DNA of 24,874 bases, taken from positions 1-24,874 of the forward strand of contig JADJOR010000015.1 of the NCBI GenBank assembly GCA_016713665.1. The letters are read 5' to 3'. Both the position numbers and the translations under genes were made by a program. The notes below the pieces were generated by a model. That model saw nothing but the letters and a program-made list of their open reading frames with translations, was not told where the DNA came from and did not search any database. This DNA is from Deltaproteobacteria bacterium (GTDB lineage Bacteria; Myxococcota_A; UBA9160; UBA4427). Positions 9,197 through 16,940 of the stretch are shown here, in pieces (position 1 is the first letter of the stretch; every line of letters begins with the position of its first letter).

Positions 9197-12100
9197 ATGA
9201 GCAGGGGGAATCCGGTCGGGCGTCCGCAGGGAGGATCACGCAGCTTCGTCTCGAGGGTGGCGTTGCTTCTCGCGTTGATCGCCGGCTCCGATGTGGCGAC
9301 CGCGAGCTACCCGGGCTGACGGAGAAATTGCCTACTCGGACGTCGTCGATCGGGGCACCGAAACCGAACGCACGGCGATCTTCATCGCGAAACAGGGCCA
9401 GCTGACCCAGCCCGTCGCCCGCATCGCATTCCAGAGCGACAACGACAGCTCGCCCGCCTGGTCGCCGGACGGCGAGCTCCTCGCCTCGTTCGGCGCGCCG
9501 CGAACGGACCGAGCGAGATCTACGTCGTCCGGCCCGACGGCACCGACCTGCGTCGCGTCTTTTCGACGAGCCAGTTCCAGGGTTCGAACGCGAACCTCCT
9601 GCTCGTTCCGATGCAGTCCATTCGCTGGCTGGCGAGCGGTGACGCGATCCGCTTCAAGCTCGTCAACATCGTGCAGTCCTTCGTCGTCGGAGGCGTGCGG
9701 ACCGGCACGGATCGACCGGCCGGCGCCAGCCAACAGGTTGCCGAGGGTTTCGACGAGGGTCCCTCCGGCACCGTGACAGGATGCCCGCTGAACGCGAGTC
9801 AGCTCTGCGAGCTGATCGAAGGCGGCGGGACCCGGACATGGGAGCTTCGATTCGAGGGCCAGCCGCTGATCGTCTCCGGCGGATTCGCCTGGTGGCCCAA
9901 GAAGAATCGCAACAAGGTCGCTTTCCGCGCTTTCCTGTCGGGGTCGAGCGGCCCCGCGCTCTACTCGGCCACCTGGGATCCGACGGAGCGCTTCATCGCA
10001 CCGAAGGTCGAGCGCCTCGACCCGCTGACCCCGGGTACCGTCACCTGCGTCGACCCGCAGACGTTGGCCGTGAGCAATAGCCCGAAATACATCTTCGGCG
10101 CGATCGCGCCGTCCCCGAGCGGCCGCTTCCTCACGATCGCCCGAACCGAGCTCACGCCCCAGACCGACGACCAGGACTGCGTCTTCGTCGAATCGAGCAC
10201 CCTGCTCGTCCTGCGCGAGACGGGCTTTAGCCAGGGCGAGATGGCCAGTGGATCGAAGATCGGGGGCATTGCGTGGCAGCCCGATCCCGCGAACCTGGAA
10301 GTGATCGTCATCCAGGATGCCGATCGTTCCCTCGATGGTCTGAAGGTCGAGCTTCGCGACTTCACAGACCGGGAGTCGATCGTCGCCGGCTCTCCCCAAC
10401 GCGGCATCGACGGACGCTATTTCTTCGAAGTGCTCCCGGGCACCTATGTCGTGCGCGCGACCTCGAAGATGCGGAGGGTGTGGAGCGGGGCTCGGCAAGG
10501 CGTTCGAGGTCATTCATGGCGGCGCCGGAGAAGAGGCCGCTTGGATCGAGTTCCGGGTCGACGTCGAGGCCGGTGATTTCGGTCAGAGCCGAGATCTTCG
10601 TGTTCGGCTTCGGGGCGCCGGACTTCGTTCGGTCCAACCTCTCGGGGGATCTGACGGCGGAGCTGACGCTGAACGAGCTGGCCCTCATCTACTTCCACAG
10701 CCACCGATTCGTCGACTGGGCGAGGTCGAATCTGGTTTCGACCCGGATCCCCACGGTCCAGATCCGCCCTTTCACGGGGGAGTTCCGCGGAGAACCCTTC
10801 GATGCAGCGAAGTCGTCGTATCGGCGGTTCCCCGTGCCGACGGTGCTCATCGGAACATTGGATGCGCTCGGAATCCTGCGTGACGATGAAGGCGATTCGT
10901 TCCCCGAGAACGGCGAATGGCACGAGCTCAGCCACCATCTCATTGCGGAGTTCGTGAACGAATACGCGTGTCCTCCCGGCGCGAACCATGGCGGGTTCGC
11001 CCGGGAATCCACTTGCGATTCGCTGCAAGAGGGACTCGCCGCGTTCTTCGCGTCCCGAGTTCTAGGAGACGGGAACTATGCCGGAGTGTTCGATCTCGAG
11101 GAGAACGTGAAATCGTGGGGCATCCGGTTCGTCAACGGTCGATTCGTCAGCACGGAAGATCTCGCGGTCGCTGCGCTGCTCTGGGATCTCGTCGATACCG
11201 ACCGCGACAGGGAGGTTTCTCAATCATTCGACCTCGATGGCGATCGCGTCTTCACGACCTACACCGACCGCGTATCGATGCCGTTGCGGACGCTGTGGGA
11301 TTTTCTGGTCGAGGAGAAACCCAGGTACGTACGGCACCTCGTCGTTTCACTGGAAGCGGACCTGGCGAACCGCCAGTCGGGAATCGACATCGACGAGGAT
11401 GGCGATCTCGACGCGTACGACTTCGAAATGCTCTTCCTCATGCACGGGTTCTTTCCCATCATTGCGAGCCAGACGGTGGACGGGAATCGGCCGCCCTTCT
11501 CCCTTCTCGCTCCTCGACGGGCGTGCGCCATTTGGCGGATCACCTCGAGAATCGGCCGTTCGGATCGACTCGAATTCGACTTCCATGGCGTGCGAGGGGA
11601 GTTCGTTGACGTCCGTTTCAGGGCTCCCTCGAGCCCCAACTCGCAGATCGACGTCCGCGTAGTCGACGCCTCGGGGACGCCGCTCGACCGCGCAGAGATC
11701 GAATGGACGCTCGAACATCCCGATGCGACCCGCACGCGCAGACAATCGCTCGTCGGCGCCGCTCGCGATCCGATCCCGTTCGAGCTCCCGATCCATTTCC
11801 AGGGCGCGGGATATACCGCCAGCGAGATCCCCCCTGCGATCCTGCCAACGACTACGTCGTCGACGTCACGCTGCGTGGATCCGTCAACGGATTTCCGTCC
11901 GCTGACGCGCCGACGTTCGACAACTGCACCTATCTCCACGCCGTCGTGAACGCGACGGCCCCGCCCGCGCTGACGTTGACGTTGCAGTTCCCCGAAGACT
12001 CGGCGCCTCCCGTCACGACGCCGATCGCGCATTCCCTGGCCCCGAAGCGCCTCTACGGCCCGATTCTCGGCGATTGGGCGCTCGGGACCCAGTCGCTCGG

Positions 12101-13267
12101 CATCGGATTCATCCCCGCGAGCTGGACCCTCGAGCTCGCGTGCACGGACCCCGTCGTCGGCGGATTCGCGGCGGGCTGCTCGCGCATCGAATACAGCCTC
12201 GATGGCGCACCCTTCGTGACCTATGACGAGGAGCTCGACATCACGACGACAGGGCTCCATTCACTCGCGGTCCGCTCGGTCGACGGCGCTGGAAACGTGG
12301 AGTCTCCGCAGACCTTCCGGTACGGAATTTCACCGGGGCTCGAGTCCAACCCGCCCGTCACGACCGCGACGCCGACCGCTTCGGTCCCGCCGGTCGGCAA
12401 CGTCACGGTCGGTCGATGGAACGTGACCCTCACGTGCGCGGACGCCTTCCAGGGCACGCCCGGCTCGGGCTGCCTGCGGACGGAGTTCAGCGTCGATGGA
12501 GCGGCGTTCAGCGATTATGCCGCGCCGGTCGTGATCGCGAGCGTCGGGACGCACGTCCTGCGATACCGATCCCACGACGTGGCGGGCAACGTCGAGTCGA
12601 TTCGCCAGCAGACCCTCGTCGTGGCGATCGGAGAGGCGGATACGACACCCCTCGGACCAGCATCGGTTGGCGGGAGCTCGGCCCGGTGTCGATCGCCGAT
12701 TCGAACACGGCCATGGGAGGTTTCACGATCCATCAAGTCGCGTGCGTCGATCCCGGTGTCGCTGGACAGATCGTGTCGGGCTGTGCCCGGACCGAATATC
12801 GGCTCGACGGCGGCCCGCTCCAGCCTTTCGTGCCCCCGATCTCGATCACGACGCCTGGGATCCACACCCTGGACTTTGGCTCCGTCGACGTCGCGGGGAA
12901 CGATGAGGTGGTCAAAACTGAAATCCTGACGGTCGTGGCGCCCTCGGATCTCGACGGAGACGGGCTCCTCGGCTTCGGCGACAACTGTGATCGCGCGGCG
13001 AATCCCGACCAGCGCGATACCGATCGCGATTGCATCGGGAATCGCTGCGACGCCGACTTCAACCAGAACGGCGTCGTCGATTCGAGCGATGCATCGCTGC
13101 TCAAGGCACGCCTCGGTCAGTCCGCCGCCTCGTTCCCCGACCAGGATCTCGACGGGGACGGCACGGTCGGCGTCGGCGATACGACCATCTTGCGCGCGTT
13201 GTTCCGCCAGCCCCCCGGTCCCAGCTGGGGTCTCCCCTACGACGTCGTCATCCAATGGTGCGAATAG
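9197..13267 (+). CDS. giant exported propeller/zinc-metalloprotease with dockerin C-terminus, frameshifted
   Basis: ATG 9197 follows AGGAGGGG (9183-9190); a signal peptide (SRVALLLALIAGSDVATA) follows. (1) TolB/PD40-like propeller repeats: FQSDNDSSPAWSPDGELLA and SEIYVVRPDGTDLRRVF (about 9420-10300). (2) A small Ig-like segment, FFEVLPGTYVVRAT. (3) A metalloprotease domain with NGEWHELSHHLIAEFVNE (10,911 on); HELSH fits HExxH, and SLQEGLAAFFASR 24-30 residues later supplies the likely third ligand Glu, as in gluzincins. (4) Three Ig-like repeats with CxD...GCxRxEYSLDG...G.H.L..RS.D.AGN (about 12,120-12,930). (5) A type-3-like Asp-rich segment (DLDGDGLLGFGDNCD). (6) Two dockerin calcium motifs, DFNQNGVVDSSDASLLKARL and DLDGDGTVGVGDTTILRALF (13,054-13,206), then QPPGPS. 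Frame jumps near 9319, 9489, 10,480, 10,575, 11,840 and 12,655 imply about 1,355 residues. It has no PEP-CTERM tail. It could be two genes, but no internal start or stop supports that. Confidence 0.75.
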
Positions 13268-13297
13268 AGAATCGCAATGAAAACGAGGAAGCCCCCG

Positions 13298-13873
13298 ATG
13301 CACCGACTCGAGTTGAAATGGCTCACGCTCCTTCCGATCCTGATCGCATCTCCCCTGATCCTGGAGCATGACGTTCGCGCCGCGACGATTGCGCTCGAGT
13401 CGAGCACGCCGTCCGTCGAGAGCGGCGGGCTCGTCGAGATCCGGATCTACGGGAGCGGCTTCGACGAAGGCACCGACGGGGGCGATTTCGCTCTGTCGTG
13501 GCCATCGAACCTGTCCTTCGTCGCGCTCTCGATCGAAGATCCGCCCTGGGATCTCTCGGCCTACGACGCGGCAGGCGCGGTGACGGGATCCCTCTCGTTC
13601 GTCGATGTCTTCTCGTTCATCGACACCCCCGGAACGGCAGGCGTCCGCTTCGAGATCGCGACGTTGACGTTGCTTGCCGGCGCCGTCGGCACTTCCCAGA
13701 TCGCGATCGGCCCGGCCACGGTCGGCTGGAGCCTCGCCGGTAGCGACCTCGACGCCGGATACGGAGCACCGGTCTCGATCGAGATCCTCGCCGTGCCCGA
13801 ACCGACGACGGGGTGCCTCTTCGGGCTCGGACTCGCGCTGCTCTGCGGCCGCGGGCAGCGACGGCCGATCTAG
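13298..13873 (+). CDS. cohesin-like PEP-CTERM surface protein
   Basis: Intact 191-residue exported protein, 30 bases after the dockerin-bearing gene and so probably co-transcribed. ATG 13298 is preferred over 13277 because GAGGAAG (13285-13291) sits 6 bases before it. The signal peptide LKWLTLLPILIASPLIL ends near VRA. The body (residues about 30-155) starts TIALESSTPSVESGGLVEIR and has FALSWPSNLSFVALSIEDPP, SLSFVDVFSFIDTPGTAGVR, FEIATLTLLAGAVGTS and QIAIGP. This is the strand order of cohesin-type jelly-roll domains (xPxxVxxGxxVxVxI; GxxFxLxxxxxLxF; G...F.IATLTLxA...G.S.I). It ends AVPEPTTG, a hydrophobic helix and GRGQRRPI, a PEP-CTERM anchor signal. Cohesin assignment is by pattern only; other carbohydrate-binding-like folds are possible. 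Confidence 0.75.
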   Translation: MHRLELKWLTLLPILIASPLILEHDVRAATIALESSTPSVESGGLVEIRIYGSGFDEGTDGGDFALSWPSNLSFVALSIEDPPWDLSAYDAAGAVTGSLSFVDVFSFIDTPGTAGVRFEIATLTLLAGAVGTSQIAIGPATVGWSLAGSDLDAGYGAPVSIEILAVPEPTTGCLFGLGLALLCGRGQRRPI

Positions 13874-14280
13874 CCCGTTCGTTCCTCGTGTCTTTGCCGT
13901 GCGTCGATCGCGTCGGCACAGCTCGGGATCGCCCCGGCGCGCAGCACGAGCAGCATGGAGTCGATCGAGAGAGCCCCTGGACGGGCGCCGGATCGGGCGA
14001 TGTGGACCCGAATGAGCTCAGCGGTGGCGTAGAAGACGCTTCTCGTTCTTCCTGTCCGCGACGACGGCGAGTCATTCGCTGGTCCCGTGACTCTCGGGAG
14101 AACGAGCATGCGCTCCGACGCAGAATGCGGAGCGACCCGGTTCTGCCGGCGGGCGCGGTCGCCGACCCGCGAGTGGCACGCTCGAGCCGCACGCGGGGTC
14201 GGGAGTCGTCCCAATCCCTTCGATGACCCGGAACGGGGGAGGGATCGATTGGGTCGAAGCCCTGGAGACGGGTCAGCTGA
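13874..14280. other. 407-base stretch without a confident gene
   Basis: A minus-strand frame from ATG 14109 to the stop at 13870-13872 (79 codons; ELIRVHIARSGARPGALSID, then SMLLVLRAGAIPSCADAID) looks protein-like and has GGAG 4 bases before it. I cannot assign it, and its stop overlaps the stop of the PEP-CTERM gene. TGGCACG at 14166 lacks a -12 GC and is not called as a promoter. Nothing else was recognised. Confidence 0.3.
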
Positions 14281-14604
14281 TCACGAACTGGACGATCGGG
14301 TCCGAGTCGGGGGAGCGATGATTCCCGACCGGTCGGCCTCGCTCAAGCGCCCTGGTCTTGCGGATCGCGGTGGCGTCCTTCGCTCGACGATTCCGGAAGC
14401 CCTCGCCGCCGAGGTGGAAGACTCAGGGCAGATCCAACCCGCTCGCGGATGCGTCAGGTCGCTGTAGTAGGGGCAGGGCGGAAGCGTGGCTCGCTCCTCA
14501 TTGCGCAGTCGGTGTCCGCAATCGGCACAAGCGACCGGGGAGCCCTCGAAGCAGAACGATCCGTAGGCGTGGACGACCGGGCTCTTTTCGTCCGCCGCTT
14601 TCAA
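14281..14604 (-). CDS. zinc-ribbon-like small protein
   Basis: Candidate gene of about 107 codons starting at TTG 14604. Its start overlaps the DUF3309 stop (TTGA), which implies translational coupling. The N-terminal third is protein-like: VVHAYGSFCFEGSPVACADC, then GHRLRNEERATLPPCPYY. CxxCGH and a later PCP form a zinc-ribbon layout, but the last expected Cys is Tyr (CPYY), so either metal binding is incomplete or there is an error. The C-terminal half is Arg/Ser/Pro-rich and resembles a shadow frame, so the true end may be upstream of 14281 if an indel is present. The role is unknown; its context is the stress operon csbD-BON-DUF3309. Confidence 0.4.
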   Translation of the reverse strand: MKAADEKSPVVHAYGSFCFEGSPVACADCGHRLRNEERATLPPCPYYSDLTHPRAGWICPESSTSAARASGIVERRTPPRSARPGRLSEADRSGIIAPPTRTRSSSS

Positions 14605-14756
14605 ATCCGGCCCAATACGACCAGCAGGACGACGATCGCCAGGACGAAGCCGAGTCCGCCCGACGGTCCATAGCCCCAGGCGCGGCTATGGGGCCAGGTC
14701 GGAAAGGCGCCGAAGAGCATCAACAGCAGCAGGATGATGAGAATCGTACCGATCAT
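14601..14756 (-). CDS. DUF3309-family small membrane protein
   Basis: This 51-residue gene starts at ATG 14756 with GGGAG 8 bases upstream. The protein reads MIGTILIILLLLMLFGAFPT, then WPHSRAWGYGPSGGLGFVLA and IVVLLVVLGRI. Two hydrophobic helices flank the loop PTWPHSRxWGYGPSGGLG, the diagnostic signature of the DUF3309 family; the length is typical. Family function is unknown; members are short inner-membrane proteins often found near stress genes. It lies 58 bases downstream of the BON gene in the same direction and has no promoter-like site of its own, so it is probably the third gene of a csbD-BON-DUF3309 operon. Confidence in identity is high. Confidence 0.9.
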   Translation of the reverse strand: MIGTILIILLLLMLFGAFPTWPHSRAWGYGPSGGLGFVLAIVVLLVVLGRI

Positions 14757-14814
14757 GTCGGAGTCTCCCTGTTCGGGGACGGTTGCAGAGGCAGCCGGGC
14801 CGTCCGAGGCGGGC

Positions 14815-15060
14815 TCAACGAGCCGCTCTGGATTGGATGTCGTCGACGACCGACTTCACCCCGGGCGTGTTCCGGGCCACGGTCAGTGCCGTCAGGCGAT
14901 CGCCCGCTTCGTCGACACGTCCCGTCAGCCGCACGACACCGTTCGCGGCTTCGATCTCGAGGGCCGAGTCCGAAAGCGAGTTCCGCTCGTCGAGCCGTTC
15001 ACGAACGGCGTTCGTGACCCGGCGGAGCTCCCTGCCTTCGAGTCGCTCGCTTCGTCTCAT
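14815..15060 (-). CDS. BON-domain protein
   Basis: An 81-residue protein that is essentially one BON domain, a small alpha/beta module proposed to bind phospholipid or envelope surfaces. Visible features are RRVTNAVRERLDERNSLSDS, ALEIEAANGVVRLTGRVDEA, then GDRLTALTVARNTPGVKSVV and DDIQSR. These are the conserved G-x-V-x-L-x-G-x-V-x-x-x-x-x-x and A-x-x-x-P-G-V-x-x-V elements. There is no signal peptide, so it is cytoplasmic unless exported otherwise. ATG 15060 overlaps the csbD stop in an ATGA, so the two genes are translationally coupled. It should respond to the sigma-54-like promoter at 15311-15325. Confidence 0.9.
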   Translation of the reverse strand: MRRSERLEGRELRRVTNAVRERLDERNSLSDSALEIEAANGVVRLTGRVDEAGDRLTALTVARNTPGVKSVVDDIQSRAAR

Positions 15061-15260
15061 TTGTTCAGCCCCCGCGCGAATTCGTTCAGCTGCTCTTCGG
15101 CCTTCTCCTTCGTGATGCCATGACGTTCCTGGATCTTCCCGATCAGCTCGATTCGCTTGCCGTCGATGAAGTCGAGGTCGTCGTCCGTCAGCTTGCCCCA
15201 CGTCTGCTTGATGCGGCCCTTGAGTTGCTTCCAGTTGCCTTCGACCTGGTCCCAGTTCAT
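15057..15260 (-). CDS. csbD: CsbD family stress protein
   Basis: A 67-residue soluble protein beginning MNWDQVEGNWKQLKGRIKQT, then WGKLTDDDLDFIDGKRIELI and GKIQERHGITKEKAEEQLNE. This is the full CsbD signature (N-W-D-x-v-x-G-x-W-x-Q-x-K-G-x-x-K-x-x-W-G-k-L-T-d-D-D-l). CsbD is a sigma-B general-stress protein in Bacillus and is widely stress-induced elsewhere; its biochemical role is unknown. ATG 15260 has AGGAGGAG 6 bases upstream, a very strong ribosome site. It is the first gene of the minus-strand operon; a TGGCATG-N4-GTGC site lies about 50 bases upstream, implying sigma-54 control rather than an alternative sigma-70-family factor. Confidence 0.95.
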   Translation of the reverse strand: MNWDQVEGNWKQLKGRIKQTWGKLTDDDLDFIDGKRIELIGKIQERHGITKEKAEEQLNEFARGLNK

Positions 15261-15310
15261 TTTCGCTCCTCCTGCGAGCGCATCACGCGCTGCGTTGGCA
15301 CGGTGAGGGA

Positions 15311-15325
15311 GCACGATCCATGCCA
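15311..15325 (-). promoter_or_regulatory. sigma-54-like promoter for csbD operon
   Basis: On the minus strand TGGCATG-GATC-GTGC has the -24 GG and -12 GC dinucleotides at exact spacing (consensus TGGCACG-N4-TTGC). The predicted start of transcription near 15299 gives a leader of about 40 bases before csbD. Confidence 0.6.
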
Positions 15326-15413
15326 AGCGGTCTCCTTGCGGGGAGACGGGGAGATCGAGCTTTCCTGAGAAGGCGCGATTCCGGATTCGAACATCCCACC
15401 GTCTCGTCCGCGC

Positions 15414-15424
15414 TTTGTAGAAAA
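15414..15424. promoter_or_regulatory. candidate activator site TTTGTAGAAAA
   Basis: AT-rich element between the divergent csbD and small-membrane-protein promoters, about 65 bases upstream of the latter's -24 element and about 90 from the former's. It shares TTGTA(G/C)AAA with 17236-17245 and, inverted, 19821-19829. The sequence is seen; its function as an enhancer for a sigma-54 activator is inferred. Confidence 0.45.
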
Positions 15425-15479
15425 TTCAGGATGGGATCGCGTCGATTGCAATCCAGATCGACGGGCGCCGCTCCGTGTG

Positions 15480-15495
15480 TGGCATGTCGATTGCT
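15480..15495 (+). promoter_or_regulatory. sigma-54-like promoter for small membrane protein operon
   Basis: TGGCATG-TCGA-TTGCT differs from the TGGCACG-N4-TTGCT consensus at one base. The predicted transcription start near 15506 lies only 2 bases before ATG 15508, which favours ATG 15541 as the translation start. TTGCTTTGT after the spacer is identical to the ferritin-gene promoter. Confidence 0.65.
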
Positions 15496-15540
15496 TTGTC
15501 TCTCGGCATGACGAAGCCGACGCGCGATCCCACGACGAAC

Positions 15541-15825
15541 ATGGCCGACGCGCTCGAGCGTGTCGTCGACGCGGGCCAATCGCTGTTCCTGCGGCGTGTG
15601 GAGCTCGTCTTCGTCGAGGGGATTCACGCGCTGCGAGCCGAGGGCTGGGTTCTGATGGTCGTGCCATTCGCGATCCTCGGCTGGCTCTTCGTCGTGAACG
15701 GCGCGCGGTCGGGTCTTGCGATGCAACTCCCGCCATTCGCGGTGGACGTCGGGATCGGCCTGTTCCATCTCGCGATCGCAGCGCTTCTCCTGCGTCGCTC
15801 GCGCGCGGCGGAACGATCGCGATGA
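15541..15825 (+). CDS. two-helix membrane protein, first gene of small envelope operon
   Basis: A 94-residue protein: an amphipathic N-terminal helix (MADALERVVDAGQSLFLRRV) is followed by GWVLMVVPFAILGWLFVVNG and, after a short loop, FAVDVGIGLFHLAIAALLLR, two transmembrane helices. The layout (amphipathic helix plus two helices, basic C-terminus) resembles the YqjE/holin-superfamily proteins that accompany YqjD-type proteins, but sequence identity is not clear enough for a firm family. ATG 15541 is chosen over 15508 because the sigma-54-like promoter predicts transcription from about 15506. No strong ribosome site precedes either start. Its TGA overlaps the next ATG. Confidence 0.7.
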   Translation: MADALERVVDAGQSLFLRRVELVFVEGIHALRAEGWVLMVVPFAILGWLFVVNGARSGLAMQLPPFAVDVGIGLFHLAIAALLLRRSRAAERSR

Positions 15826-16043
15826 GCGCGCAGAGCGAGCGATGCGATCGACTCCGTGAGGCGATTGCCCGGGACGAGACGGATCTGCGTTCGGCCCTGC
15901 GCAATCTGGGACGTGTCTCGAAGCGGGCGATCGACCCGTTGAATCGCGTTGCGGGCCACGAATGGATCCTGCTCTCCGGGGCATTCGCCCTCGGATACTG
16001 GCTCGGTCGCCCCGAGCGATCGCACTCCATGAAGAGGAGATAG
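15822..16043 (+). CDS. small helical protein with C-terminal membrane helix
   Basis: A 73-residue protein beginning SAQSERCDRLREAIARDETD, then LRSALRNLGRVSKRAID. This charged helical region (a DxLRxAIxxxxxxLRxxLxxL pattern) recalls DUF3618-type proteins and is followed by the short membrane segment WILLSGAFALGYWLG and a basic tail. ATG 15822 overlaps the preceding stop (ATGA). The function is unknown; members of such families are thought to sit at the inner membrane and may bind ribosomes or stabilise membranes. The family call is tentative, but the gene call is supported by operon layout and length. Confidence 0.75.
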   Translation: MSAQSERCDRLREAIARDETDLRSALRNLGRVSKRAIDPLNRVAGHEWILLSGAFALGYWLGRPERSHSMKRR

Positions 16044-16047
16044 AGGG

Positions 16048-16215
16048 ATGTCGAATGCGCATGCGTTGGAGCTCGAGGGGCGAGGCACGCCGGCGGATGA
16101 GTCGGACCGAACCTCGTCGTTGGTCGAGCTCGTACAGCAGCGGCCCTGGGCCGCGGTCCTGGGCGTGGCCTTCGCGGGATTCGTGCTGGCTCGGATCGTC
16201 CGGAGCCTGCGATGA
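16048..16215 (+). CDS. 55-residue single-helix protein, YqjD-tail-like
   Basis: This short gene starts at ATG 16048, 4 bases after the preceding stop, with GAGGAG at 16033-16038 and AGAGGG next to the start. It encodes a polar N-terminus, then SSLVELVQQRPWAAVLGVAF and AGFVLARIVRSLR. The motif QxRPWxAxxxAxxxGxxLxxxxR is the membrane-anchor tail of the YqjD/ElaB (DUF883) group, in which the C-terminal helix anchors the protein and the N-terminal part contacts ribosomes in stationary phase in E. coli. Here the long N-terminal helix is missing or very short. Its TGA overlaps the ATG of the next gene. Confidence 0.75.
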   Translation: MSNAHALELEGRGTPADESDRTSSLVELVQQRPWAAVLGVAFAGFVLARIVRSLR

Positions 16216-16499
16216 GGCGGTGCGCGACGCCGCGACGGCGCTCCCTGCGATCCGATCTCCACCGGATCTCGGGCCAAGCCGGAGATCTCTCGGCGCGGGC
16301 CGACGCCGCACTGCACGAGATCGTCCGGTCGGATCCCGCGCTGGCCATCGGGGCCGCGGCTGGGCTGGGCTTCCTGCTCGGCGGTGGAGTGCCGCGCGGT
16401 GCCGTCACCGTTCTGCTGGGCGTCGGCACGCGCATGGCCGGCAGCTGGCTCCAGGATCTCGTTCTCGAAACCCTTCAGGACAAGGAGCAGGAATCATGA
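16212..16499 (+). CDS. small membrane protein with Gly-rich helix
   Basis: A 95-residue protein starting in an ATGA overlap with the previous stop. A basic N-terminus (RRCATPRRRSLRSD) leads into LHRISGQAGDLSARADAALH and EIVRSDPALAIGAAAGLGFL, then LGGGVPRGAVTVLLGVGTRM and AGSWLQDLVLETL. The SDPALAIGAAAGLGFLLGGG stretch is again like the DUF883 tail (hP.xAlxxAaaxGfllG), followed by a second hydrophobic helix and an acidic end. Family uncertain; it is a plausible partner of the neighbouring YqjD-like proteins at the inner membrane. AAGGAG near its 3' end serves as the ribosome site of the next gene. Confidence 0.7.
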   Translation: MRRCATPRRRSLRSDLHRISGQAGDLSARADAALHEIVRSDPALAIGAAAGLGFLLGGGVPRGAVTVLLGVGTRMAGSWLQDLVLETLQDKEQES

Positions 16500-16828
16500 T
16501 GAATCGACGAAACGACGGGCGCGGCTGGATCGGATCGCTGACGAGCCTCGCCGCGCAGACCCCGGATTTCTACAGGATCGCGAATGCCGTCGGGCGGCAT
16601 CGCCGGCGCAAGCGGGCAGAGCGCATCGCCCGCCGTGCGGGATGGCTCGGTGCGGGCGCCCTCATCGGCGCGGGCGTCACCGCGCTCTGTACGCCGGAGA
16701 CCGGCGCAGCGATCCGGCGCAGGATCTCGGACCAGGCCTCCCGGGTTCGTGACTACGTCCGAGGACCGATCGTCCGGGGACCGATCTCCAACGGAGAAGA
16801 CGGGGCTGCTCGGTCGACGAGGAATTGA
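16496..16828 (+). CDS. YtxH-like protein
   Basis: A 110-residue protein, last of five co-directional genes; its ATG 16496 overlaps the previous TGA, with AAGGAG about 10 bases upstream. The central segment AGWLGAGALIGAGVTALCTP, then ETGAAIRRRISDQASRVRDY matches the YtxH pattern (hydrophobic Gly-rich helix, (A/T)PxxGxxxRxxIxxxxxxxxxxh), in which a membrane helix is followed by a coiled helix. YtxH is a general-stress protein in Bacillus; its mechanism is unknown. The N-terminus (WIGSLTSLAAQTPDFYRIAN) is an added amphipathic helix, and the C-terminus is polar. A strong hairpin follows at 16875-16904. Confidence 0.8.
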   Translation: MMNRRNDGRGWIGSLTSLAAQTPDFYRIANAVGRHRRRKRAERIARRAGWLGAGALIGAGVTALCTPETGAAIRRRISDQASRVRDYVRGPIVRGPISNGEDGAARSTRN

Positions 16829-16874
16829 GAGAAGTATCGAGAAGAGGTCCAGGGGCTCGAAGGCCTCTGGACGT

Positions 16875-16904
16875 CGACCCGGTCGCAGCGGCGCGACCGG
16901 GTCG
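16875..16904. terminator. bidirectional hairpin between convergent genes
   Basis: CGACCCGGTCGC (16875-16886) pairs perfectly with GCGACCGGGTCG (16893-16904) around a 6-base loop. It lies between the ends of the YtxH-like (plus) and DUF1328 (minus) genes. There is no clear T-run on either side, so termination strength is uncertain. Confidence 0.65.
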
Positions 16905-16940
16905 TGCGTACTCGTTCGTCGTATGCGCATCGCGCCGCCT

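Noticed and set aside
14166..14180. TGGCACG with CTCGAGCC downstream as a sigma-54 site
   Set aside because: The -12 dinucleotide is CC instead of GC and no plus-strand gene follows.
15295..15309. TTGGCACGG on the plus strand as another sigma-54 site
   Set aside because: No GC at the -12 position (GGTGAGGGAG follows) and no gene start suited to it.
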